Source: an uncultured Verrucomicrobiota bacterium (GTDB lineage Bacteria; Verrucomicrobiota; Kiritimatiellia; RFP12; UBA1067). Taken from it: DNA of 7,444 nucleotides. Both the position numbers and the translations under genes were made by a program. The stretch is taken from positions 1 to 7,444 of the forward strand of contig CAMPAF010000143.1 in assembly GCA_946631535.1 (NCBI GenBank), in the 5' to 3' direction. Positions within the stretch are counted from its first letter, which is position 1, and each line of letters begins with the position of its first letter. Shown piece after piece: positions 1 to 5,371 of this stretch. Under the pieces are notes generated by a model. It was not told where the DNA came from. It worked only from the letters and a program-made list of their open reading frames with translations, and made no database searches.

Positions 1-428
1 CATTCGGAGAACCGCGCGACCTCCCCGCCGATCACGGCGGCAAGACGGGTGAACGCCCCGTCTGCGGTGGTCTGCTTGATGTCCTTGAACGAGAGGAAAA
101 TGACAGGATGCGTGCCCTGCTCCTTGCGGTACTTCGCACCCGCCGCCCAGATTTTCTTGTCGCGGAACAGCGACGCTTCGCCCTCGTAGAACGCCCGGAT
201 CATCTCCAGCGCCGTCGTCTTGCCGAAGCGCCTCGGACGCGTGAACAGAACCACGCGCGACTTCGAGTCGATGAGGTCCTTCAGGATGAGCGTCTTGTCC
301 ACGCAATAGGAATCGCGTGAAAAGGTCGCCCAGTCGCTCGTCCCCACAGGCGGCGGCAAAAGCCCATCCATGCGCGCCGTCCCGACGGCGTGCGCCCGTT
401 TTCTGCTTTTGTTCGTCATTTTAGCCAT
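1..428 (-). CDS. AAA-ATPase-like protein (PF09820-type), N-terminal 142 residues, partial
   Basis: The reading frame opens with ATG at 428 on the minus strand and stays open to the left edge, so the C-terminus is missing. The protein starts MAKMTNKSRKRAH. It shows the layout of the AAA-ATPase_like family: LPPPVGTSDWATF near residues 24-36, then YCVDKTLILKDLI (about 41-53), then the P-loop RPRRFGKTT (64-72) followed by ALEMIRAFYEG. 'RPRRFGKT/S' is the characteristic Walker A of this family. Members are usually about 500-550 aa and commonly carry a PD-(D/E)XK nuclease-like domain at the C-terminus, which would lie outside the window. Function is poorly known; it is a presumed cytoplasmic NTPase. 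The start is supported by GAGGT (434-438 complement) 5 nt upstream; the in-frame ATG at 419 is an alternative. It lies 38 bp downstream of the AraC gene on the same strand but has its own promoter overlapping that gene's stop codon. Confidence 0.88.
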   Translation of the reverse strand, partial: MAKMTNKSRKRAHAVGTARMDGLLPPPVGTSDWATFSRDSYCVDKTLILKDLIDSKSRVVLFTRPRRFGKTTALEMIRAFYEGEASLFRDKKIWAAGAKYRKEQGTHPVIFLSFKDIKQTTADGAFTRLAAVIGGEVARFSE

Positions 429-460
429 TGTCGACCTCGTACAATGCTCCAATGCGGTGT

Positions 461-489
461 AGTTTATCAAATATCGGCAGTCCCATCAA
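461..489 (-). promoter_or_regulatory. sigma70-type promoter of the AAA-ATPase-like gene
   Basis: On the minus strand TTGATG (489-484) is followed, after exactly 17 nt, by TAAACT (466-461), which carries an extended -10 TG (TGATAAACT, 469-461). The last base of the -10 is 32 nt from the ATG at 428. The -35 lies inside the 3' end of the upstream AraC gene. The TGA of the extended -10 is that gene's stop codon. Assignment is from consensus and spacing only. Confidence 0.68.
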
Positions 490-1435
490 GCCGCCGGCGA
501 CTTTTCTCCTTCTGCCTGAACTGGCGGGGCGACATGCCGTGGAACTGCCTGAACTGCGTGGCGAGGTGCCGCGAAGAGGCGAATCCCGTGTCCTGCGCGA
601 TCTTGGCGATCGGCTCGTCGGTAGCACGGAGGCGGCGTCTGGCCTCCGCCAGGCGGCACGACGCCATGAACGCGTGCGGCGGCAGTCCGGTCGCCTGTTT
701 GAAGAGGAACGAGAACCGGCTCTCGCTCAGCGCGACGCTGCGCGCAAGGTCCTCCACGGTACGCCGCTCCAGCGGATTCTCACGCAGGCTGCGGACAACG
801 TCCTGAAGGCGGACGTGAACCGAGCGCGGCTTCCCGTCGGCCTGTTCCGCGCTCCGCAGCAGCACGAGTAGGATGCGCAGGACGAGCGCTTTCAATTCAA
901 GCGTGCGGAATGCGCCGCGCGGTTCGGTTTCGCACAGGTCGAACACCTCCTGGAAGAGGCCGCGCAACGAGGCGTCGCCCGGGAAGAGCCGACGGCGGAT
1001 CCCCGCTAGGCGACTGCAGAGCAGGCGCGATTCCTTCATCGGAAGATCCAGCACGCCGCCGCCATGCGAGGAGGGAAAGCGGAAGAGCATCCAGAAATGC
1101 CGCTGGCCGCGTTCGCGTTCGACGAGATGGTGACGGTCCTTCGGCTGGGTGAGGAACACGTGGCCGGGAAGACAGCGGTACGTCTCGCCTTCGGCCTCGA
1201 ACACAAGCGAACCGCGCAGGCAATAGTGGATTTCCAGGCAATGGGGATGGACGTGTTCCGGGAACTGCGCGCGGGAGATGTCGATGCGCGACCGGCCGAT
1301 CCCCGCCACGCAGCCGATGCCGTCTTCGGCCAGCGAGAAGAGGTGCAACTCGTCGGAGGCGCCGAGGCTGTCCGACGCTTTCGCCTCATCCCCGCGGGCA
1401 ATCGCGCGGTACGGAAACTGGGGCTGTCTTTTCAT
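467..1435 (-). CDS. AraC-family transcriptional regulator with N-terminal cupin sensor
   Basis: A 322-aa protein starting MKRQPQFPYRA. Residues about 45-110 form a cupin-like ligand-sensing domain: HVHPH at 61-65, followed by LEIHYCLRGSLVF and a PGHVFL turn, as in AraC regulators that bind sugars or small effectors. Residues about 206-308 are the AraC DNA-binding domain with two helix-turn-helix units. The first is TVEDLARSVALSESRFSFLF. The second, IAKIAQDTGFASSRHLATQF, is followed by the family signature FRQFHGMSPRQFR. The upstream TTG at 1480 would add 15 residues unlike the family, and it lies upstream of a good promoter (1444-1472), so ATG 1435 is preferred. There is no Shine-Dalgarno before it and the -10 is only 8 nt away, implying a leaderless mRNA. 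The gene is divergent from the LamG-protein gene, so regulation of that gene and autoregulation are the natural expectation. The effector cannot be told from sequence. Confidence 0.93.
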   Translation of the reverse strand: MKRQPQFPYRAIARGDEAKASDSLGASDELHLFSLAEDGIGCVAGIGRSRIDISRAQFPEHVHPHCLEIHYCLRGSLVFEAEGETYRCLPGHVFLTQPKDRHHLVERERGQRHFWMLFRFPSSHGGGVLDLPMKESRLLCSRLAGIRRRLFPGDASLRGLFQEVFDLCETEPRGAFRTLELKALVLRILLVLLRSAEQADGKPRSVHVRLQDVVRSLRENPLERRTVEDLARSVALSESRFSFLFKQATGLPPHAFMASCRLAEARRRLRATDEPIAKIAQDTGFASSRHLATQFRQFHGMSPRQFRQKEKSRRRLDGTADI

Positions 1436-1443
1436 CGGCGGCA

Positions 1444-1472
1444 AGTGTAGCAAAACGGCGCGGGAATGTCCA
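1444..1472 (-). promoter_or_regulatory. promoter of the AraC-family regulator, predicted leaderless
   Basis: On the minus strand TGGACA (1472-1467; 5 of 6 matches to TTGACA) is followed after 17 nt by TACACT (1449-1444), preceded by TG as an extended -10 (TGCTACACT). Normal spacing puts the transcription start at about 1438-1436, and the ATG is at 1435. The leader is therefore about 0-3 nt. That fits the absence of any purine-rich ribosome-binding sequence (TGCCGCCG precedes ATG). Confidence 0.62.
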
Positions 1473-1484
1473 TAAAACAACTAT

Positions 1485-1509
1485 GCGCGTAAAATGGAAC
1501 TTTTCGCGC
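1485..1509. promoter_or_regulatory. imperfect palindrome in the divergent promoter region, candidate operator
   Basis: GCGCGTAAAA (1485-1494) and TTTTCGCGC (1501-1509) are inverted copies around a TGGAAC centre, with a single unpaired T at 1490. The palindrome covers the place where the -35 of the LamG gene should be (about 1499-1504). That makes it a candidate binding site for the adjacent AraC-type regulator acting as activator. AraC proteins often bind direct repeats, so a different factor, or an RNA hairpin, is possible. Confidence 0.35.
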
Positions 1510-1518
1510 CGCTTTTTT

Positions 1519-1552
1519 TGATAAACTAAAGGCACAACTTGGAGAAAGAAGG
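1519..1552 (+). promoter_or_regulatory. extended -10 and ribosome-binding site of the LamG-protein gene
   Basis: TGATAAACT lies at 1519-1527, 30 nt before the ATG at 1558, preceded by a run of seven T. No TTGACA-like hexamer lies 16-18 nt upstream (the region reads aacttttc), so the promoter may depend on the extended -10 or on an activator. Within the leader, GGAG (1541-1544) and AAGG (1549-1552, 5 nt from ATG) are the ribosome-binding candidates. The leader ends AGGTCGAC before ATG, almost the same as the ATPase gene leader (AGGTCGACA). Confidence 0.6.
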
Positions 1553-1557
1553 TCGAC

Positions 1558-4335
1558 ATGAAACTCGAAACGCTCTTGTTCCTCTTCGTTGCGGCGACCG
1601 CCGCCGCTTCCGCCGACGTCCCGGCGGGCGATCCCTACGTCGAGTTCACCGGCACGCAGTCCGTCGACACGGGCTACCGCGTGACGAAGGACACGGCGGT
1701 CGTCGCGGACTTCCAAATGACGGACGTCACCACCCCGCAGCAGTGCGTCTGGAGCGCGGGCGACAACCTCGGGCATCGCCTGTATGTCGCCAGCGACCAG
1801 AACTGGTCGTGGGGCTGCCACGACAATTACGGCAACGGATTCTTCAACACCGGCAAGCCGGTGGACCGCGACCGCGTCGTGGCGACGGTGGACGGCTTCG
1901 CCACGGTCGTCTCCCTGACGAAAGGCGGAGCGGTCTGGTGGGAGCGCAGGACCGCCTGGCAGAATCCCATCCCGGGCGACGTCACGAGCACGCACACGCT
2001 GAAGATCGGCTCGCGCTTCGCCGAGAACAAGTTCTACGCCTCCATGAAGCTGTACAGCTTCAAGATCTACGAGGCCGGCGTGCTGAAGCGCGACTACGTC
2101 CCCGCGACGCGGGACGGCATCGTCGGGCTCCACGACAAGATCGAAGGCGGCTTCGTCTACGACGCGCGCCTCCCGGCGGACGCCTCCCACAACCTGGCTT
2201 CGGGCGGCGAACTCAAGGCGGTCAACGACCCCTATCTGGAATCGACCGGCGGAACGGGCCTCAACGCGCGGATGGTGGTGTGCGACAACCTGCGCGCCGA
2301 GATCGATTTCGCCTACACGGACACGACCGAGCAGCAGCGCGTGTTCGGCTGGAACAGCCGTCCGTCGTTCTACATCACCGGCTACAACAACTTCGCGTTC
2401 AGCATCGGTCCGGCAGGAACGACGCACCAGACGACGATCGTGCCCGACACGGCACGGCATACGGCGATTCTCGACTACCCGAACAAGTACCTTGAAGTGC
2501 GCACGGGCGGCGCCACGTCGTGGAGCAAGACGTTCACCGATGACATTGTGCCGGAAGTCGGCAAGCCGACGCCCGTCGCGCTATTCGCGAACACGGAGAA
2601 CGCGACGTACACGGGCCTCAAGTTCAAGCATCCGGCCAAGGTGAAGATCTACCGGGCGAGGTTCTACCGCGCGGGCGTGCTCGTCCACGACTACCGCCCC
2701 TGCGTGAAAGGCGACGTGCCCGGAATGCGGGACCACGTGGACGGCGCGTTCGTCTGCGGCGAAAACATCGACGCGTTCCGCGTGGGCGGTGACAACGTCG
2801 AGACGATCCCGGACGACGGCTACGTGGAGCTGACGGGAAACAACCAGGAGTCCGGCGCGAAGAAATGGATTGACACGGGATACAATCCCGGCCCGGATAC
2901 GCGCCTCGTATTCGACTATGCGCTTGCGGACAACTATCCCGGTGCGGTCAGCGGCGGCACGGGCGAGTGGTGGTATCTCTCGGACTATACGCCAAAGACC
3001 GGCGACTCGCCGGCGGAACGCCTGAGCTTCGCCGGAGACGGCAGCTATACCTTCCGGTGGCGCACCGGGAGCGACGATTTCGCCGCCGCCAATACGGAAG
3101 TGGGCGCGTCGACGCCCCAGCGCGGCATCCGCCGTAAGATCGTGTTCGACGCGTCCGCGAAGACCTATTCGCTCGTCACGGCCGGCTACACGAACTTCAC
3201 GGTGACGGCTTCCACGTTCATCTCGCGGCGCTTCGAGCGCTCGATCCGCCTCGGCGGCAACACGGACTTCCCGCCCAAATCCTATTCGCCCCTCCGCATC
3301 TACGGACTCAAGATCTACGAAGGAAGCGACCTTCTGCACGACTTCCAGCCGAAGGTCGTGAACGGCGTCCCCGGCCTCTGGGACGCGCAGACGGGCAATT
3401 TCAAGGTCAATGCGGAATCGACGACGACGCCCCTCCTGAATTGCGGCGGCCTGATCGCGACGGACGCCGGGTCGAAGGACGCCTACCTTGAGTTCACGGG
3501 CGTGCAGTCCATCGACACGGGTTTCTATCCGACAAAAGATACAGCCGTCATCGCGGACTTCCAGCTCACGAACACGACCAACGTGCCCCAACAGTTCGTC
3601 TGGAGCAGCGACGAAATGTGCCACCGCCTCTATACCTCCATCACCCCGAGCAGGTTCGCCTGGTTCTGCCACAACAGCAACGGCTCCGGCATGTTCTCGA
3701 ACATTCCCGTCGACACGTTGCGCCTGACGGCAACGCTAGACGGCTACAACCAGGTCGCTAAGTTCGAACGTGGCGGTGAAACGATCTACAACTTCACCGG
3801 CACATGGCAGGCGAACAACAACACGTGCACATCGACGATGCGCATCGGCTCGCGCTTCGCCGAGGGGGGCAACGGCTGGAACTTCACCTACATGAAGCTC
3901 TACAGCTTCAAGCTCTACGAAGCGGGCGAGCTGGTGCGCGACTACGTGCCCTTCATGCAGGACGGCGTGGCGGGACTCTACGACAAAAAGAACGGCACGT
4001 TCGTGACGGACGCGATCGGCAACGCGCCGATGAAGGTCGCCGGCGTCGGCGGACCTGTCGCTCCGATCTCAACCGTCTGCGTCGGCCACGGCAAGTCCGT
4101 GACGCTCAACGGCGGCGTGTCGGGGGCCCTCGGCTACCAGTGGTACATGAACGGCACGGCGATCGAGGGCGCGACGAACGCGACGCACACGGTCGCTTGG
4201 CGCAGCGGCACGCCCGACATGGACGTGCTGCAGGTCATCCCCACCTTCGACGTGTTCGGCGTGCCGACGACAGGCGATCCGATCCCCCTGACCGTGACTT
4301 ACCTTCAGCAGGGCCTCCAAATCATCGTCCGCTGA
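1558..4335 (+). CDS. secreted protein with four LamG/concanavalin-like repeats and a C-terminal Ig-like domain
   Basis: A 925-aa protein with a short signal peptide: MKLETLLFLFVAATAAASA, probable cleavage after ASA at residue 19. Four jelly-roll-like repeats follow at roughly 25-201, 222-401, 420-616 and 641-818. Each opens with a Y-V/L-E-x-T-G-type strand, usually leading to 'DTGY/F'. Each closes with 'K(I/L)Y..G.L..D(Y/F).P' and a 'G(V/I).GL.D...G.F' tail. Repeats 1 and 4 are closest: both have DTAV(V/I)ADFQ, QxxVWS, HRLY, a W-x-CH segment, IGSRFAE and YMKLYSFK-type strands. Residues about 835-925 resemble an Ig-like domain (LGYQWYMNGTAIEGATNATH). The chain ends GLQIIVR, with no transmembrane anchor or obvious sorting motif. 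LamG-like folds usually bind carbohydrate or protein ligands, so a surface or extracellular polysaccharide-binding role is inferred. No catalytic motif was recognised. Likely controlled by the divergent AraC-type gene. Confidence 0.9.
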   Translation: MKLETLLFLFVAATAAASADVPAGDPYVEFTGTQSVDTGYRVTKDTAVVADFQMTDVTTPQQCVWSAGDNLGHRLYVASDQNWSWGCHDNYGNGFFNTGKPVDRDRVVATVDGFATVVSLTKGGAVWWERRTAWQNPIPGDVTSTHTLKIGSRFAENKFYASMKLYSFKIYEAGVLKRDYVPATRDGIVGLHDKIEGGFVYDARLPADASHNLASGGELKAVNDPYLESTGGTGLNARMVVCDNLRAEIDFAYTDTTEQQRVFGWNSRPSFYITGYNNFAFSIGPAGTTHQTTIVPDTARHTAILDYPNKYLEVRTGGATSWSKTFTDDIVPEVGKPTPVALFANTENATYTGLKFKHPAKVKIYRARFYRAGVLVHDYRPCVKGDVPGMRDHVDGAFVCGENIDAFRVGGDNVETIPDDGYVELTGNNQESGAKKWIDTGYNPGPDTRLVFDYALADNYPGAVSGGTGEWWYLSDYTPKTGDSPAERLSFAGDGSYTFRWRTGSDDFAAANTEVGASTPQRGIRRKIVFDASAKTYSLVTAGYTNFTVTASTFISRRFERSIRLGGNTDFPPKSYSPLRIYGLKIYEGSDLLHDFQPKVVNGVPGLWDAQTGNFKVNAESTTTPLLNCGGLIATDAGSKDAYLEFTGVQSIDTGFYPTKDTAVIADFQLTNTTNVPQQFVWSSDEMCHRLYTSITPSRFAWFCHNSNGSGMFSNIPVDTLRLTATLDGYNQVAKFERGGETIYNFTGTWQANNNTCTSTMRIGSRFAEGGNGWNFTYMKLYSFKLYEAGELVRDYVPFMQDGVAGLYDKKNGTFVTDAIGNAPMKVAGVGGPVAPISTVCVGHGKSVTLNGGVSGALGYQWYMNGTAIEGATNATHTVAWRSGTPDMDVLQVIPTFDVFGVPTTGDPIPLTVTYLQQGLQIIVR
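1630..2160 (+). repeat. LamG-like repeat 1 (partner of repeat 4)
   Basis: Encodes residues 25-201 of the LamG protein. It matches repeat 4 at DNA level in blocks, for example ATCGGCTCGCGCTTCGCCGA, present in both. The segment from 2044 (atgaagctgtacagcttcaag) aligns without gaps to 3892 over about 60 bases with few differences. This points to an internal duplication. Confidence 0.75.
3478..4011 (+). repeat. LamG-like repeat 4 (partner of repeat 1)
   Basis: Encodes residues 641-818. It aligns along its whole length with repeat 1: DAYLEFTGVQSIDTG against DPYVEFTGTQSVDTG, and GTWQ against TAWQ, with nearly equal lengths. Repeats 2 (about 2221-2760) and 3 (about 2815-3405) share only the strand ends and the 'D(Y/F).P...GVPG(M/L).D' tail, so they are older or more diverged copies. 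Confidence 0.75.
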
Positions 4336-4350
4336 CATGCTGCTAAACCT

Positions 4351-4368
4351 GCGGCGCCCCACCGCCGT
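4351..4368. terminator. weak GC hairpin between convergent genes
   Basis: CGGCG (4352-4356), loop CCCCAC, CGCCG (4363-4367), plus a G-T pair at 4351/4368. It lies in the 36-bp gap between two converging genes, where a bidirectional terminator would be expected. There is no T-tract on either side and the stem is short, so this is only a candidate. Confidence 0.22.
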
Positions 4369-4371
4369 CCG

Positions 4372-4674
4372 CTACTTGCCCGCGGCGACGTCGATCTGCC
4401 CGAAGTCGATTGTGGCGTGCGCCACGTCGAACGGCTTGCCGGCGACCGCCCTCGGCGTCGCGTCCGCGTCAACCGTCACCGTCTGCGTCGCGTTGACGGT
4501 GAACGTGGCCGCGTCGTCGAGGGCGGTCCCCGGCACGCCGTTCGGGTACCACTTCGTCGCATCGGCCCAACGTCCGTCGCCGCCGGTCCACTGGTAGGTG
4601 CCGGCAAATGCAACGGAACTTCCCGCTGTCATCATGGCCGCGAGAACGCCTGCAGACATGCTCGTTATCCGCAT
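4372..4674 (-). CDS. short secreted protein, probable truncated start of a large beta-solenoid/autotransporter-type protein
   Basis: A 100-aa protein starting MRITSMSAGVLAAMMTAG. It has a clear signal peptide with cleavage after AFA at residue 24. The mature part opens GTYQWTGGDGRWADATKW and continues NGVPGTALDDAATFTV. This 'WTGG.G.W.DA..W...G.VPG..D.ATF' pattern begins the passenger of large secreted beta-helical proteins with autotransporter-associated or PEP-CTERM-type repeats. In those proteins the chain normally continues for hundreds of residues, often through 'V.AGKTL.L'. Here it stops with TAG right after IDVAAGK, and the frame beyond it is antisense to the LamG gene. The start is fixed by AAGGAG (4683-4688 complement) 8 nt upstream of ATG 4674; an ATG 16 codons further up would ruin the signal peptide. 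It may be a remnant, or a small secreted protein in its own right. Confidence 0.75.
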   Translation of the reverse strand: MRITSMSAGVLAAMMTAGSSVAFAGTYQWTGGDGRWADATKWYPNGVPGTALDDAATFTVNATQTVTVDADATPRAVAGKPFDVAHATIDFGQIDVAAGK

Positions 4675-4682
4675 AAGATGTT

Positions 4683-4714
4683 CTCCTTGTGCTTGTGCAC
4701 CGACAAGTTTATCA
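4683..4714 (-). promoter_or_regulatory. extended -10 and Shine-Dalgarno of the short secreted-protein gene
   Basis: On the minus strand TGATAAACT (4714-4706) lies 31 nt before ATG 4674, with AAGGAG (4688-4683) 8 nt before the start. No convincing -35 is seen 16-18 nt upstream (AGACCT at 17). Same element and placement as at the LamG and ATPase genes. Confidence 0.6.
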
Positions 4715-5058
4715 GAAACCACCCCCGAAGGTCTATGTTTCGGTATGTCATTTCAAGCAAAGGTTTATCAGCATTTTAGGAAATCCATAGTAGACCCCAG
4801 GAAGATAAACCGGGACGCGTAATTCCCTGCGGTATCTCCTGTTGATTGGAAACAACTAGTTTGAAACAACTTGCCTTTGGCGCGCGGGCTAACTCGCCCG
4901 CGCCCATTTGCCAATTCTCAACAATCACGATTCTGAATGTTCAAGGTGCGTCCGCAGGACAATGTTGTTCTTGAATGTTGTCTTGGTTGTTTCCAAATCC
5001 CAATACGCATGGGTTAAAAGCAGATGCACCCGATAAACTGATATGTTTGTTTTAGGTG
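4715..5058. other. AT-richer intergenic region without a supported gene
   Basis: About 350 bases with clearly lower GC (26 of 60 bases in 4921-4980) than the flanking genes. It holds an 11-bp perfect inverted repeat, TTGGAAACAAC (4846-4856) and GTTGTTTCCAA (4986-4996). It also holds a short direct repeat GAAACAACT (4849-4857, 4863-4871), a GC-rich hairpin (4882-4903), and extra GATAAAC copies at 4763-4769 (minus), 4804-4810 and 5032-5038. Open frames here are short, lack a ribosome-binding site and resemble nothing I know. It could be the scar of a lost mobile element or simply a regulatory spacer. Confidence 0.5.
4882..4903. repeat. GC-rich hairpin in the AT-richer spacer
   Basis: GCGCGGGC (4882-4889), loop TAACTC, GCCCGCGC (4896-4903): a perfect 8-bp stem. 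It is not followed by a T-tract on either strand, so a standard intrinsic terminator is not supported. It may be a REP-like palindrome or a weak terminator; its GC content contrasts sharply with its surroundings. Confidence 0.45.
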
Positions 5059-5087
5059 TTGCATCTCCTTTGGGCGTCTGATAGACT
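5059..5087 (+). promoter_or_regulatory. promoter of the 84-aa ORF / XylR-like / serine hydrolase operon
   Basis: TTGCAT (5059-5064), a 17-nt spacer, then TAGACT (5082-5087) with extended -10 TG (TGATAGACT, 5079-5087). The -10 ends 29 nt before ATG 5117, matching the 30-32 nt seen at three other genes. It is one base away from the TGATAAACT used there. Confidence 0.58.
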
Positions 5088-5116
5088 ACCAACCGCCTAG
5101 ATGAAAGAGGTTCCGA

Positions 5117-5371
5117 ATGAATACAGCCGATAAACCAAAAACAAAAAATGCCGAAAATTGGCTCATGGCTGAGATCGCCGTTGGCGAAGCTTCTGCAAGG
5201 TCGGACGGCTGGATTGACGAACAAGACATTTTGGATAGCATAAGCAAGCCTGGAGAACGCCTTCGCGCATTTGTTCGCAAGAACTCAATTGAAGGTCCCG
5301 CGGATTTTAAATGGTCGCGTGCTGCGGCAAATGAAAGAAAGATGAAGTGCCTGTCATCGACGGTTCAATGA
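5117..5371 (+). CDS. hypothetical 84-aa protein, first gene of a coupled cluster
   Basis: I do not recognise this protein with confidence. It begins MNTADKPKTKNAENW. Its segment WLMAEIAVGEASARSDGWID (about 15-34), followed by EQDILDSI, resembles the C-terminal tail of some small antitoxins of the RelB/DinJ or Phd type ('E...GE.SA...GW....D'), but no toxin partner is present. The second half is basic (RLRAFVRK, WSRAAANERK). It has no signal peptide or membrane segment, so it is probably cytoplasmic. Reality is supported by AAAGAGG 6 nt before the ATG, by a promoter at 5059-5087 at the spacing used by neighbouring genes, and by its TGA overlapping the next gene's ATG (ATGA at 5368-5371). GC content is lower than in the following genes, suggesting a different origin or a gene remnant. 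Confidence 0.6.
   Translation: MNTADKPKTKNAENWLMAEIAVGEASARSDGWIDEQDILDSISKPGERLRAFVRKNSIEGPADFKWSRAAANERKMKCLSSTVQ

Noticed and set aside
1436..1480. TTG start at 1480 for the AraC-type regulator
   Set aside because: It lies upstream of the best promoter match, and the extra 15 residues (FYGHSRAVLLHLPP after the start) do not resemble the family; ATG 1435 fits better.
1432..2460. Long minus-strand open frame of 342 codons opposite the LamG gene
   Set aside because: It is rich in Arg, Val, Asp and Ala with no family features, as expected from reading the antisense of GC-rich codons. The plus strand has a signal peptide, repeats, promoter and ribosome-binding site.
2581..3672. Long minus-strand open frame of 363 codons opposite LamG repeats 2-4
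   Set aside because: Same antisense composition, no ribosome-binding site or recognisable domain, fully contained in a well supported gene.
5043..5081. 12-codon open frame (MFVLGVASPLGV) upstream of the 84-aa ORF as a leader peptide
   Set aside because: It has no Shine-Dalgarno and would lie upstream of the predicted transcription start, so it would not be in the mRNA.
4762..5134. Additional GATAAAC copies (4763-4769 minus; 4804-4810, 5032-5038 and 5128-5134 plus) as promoters
   Set aside because: They lack the TG extension or the final T, and no gene start lies about 30 nt downstream. They may be decayed promoters, but I cannot support them as active.
4925..5224. 99-codon minus-strand open frame in the AT-richer spacer
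   Set aside because: No ribosome-binding site or promoter at the spacing used by other genes, no recognisable domain, and it overlaps the better supported ORF at 5117.
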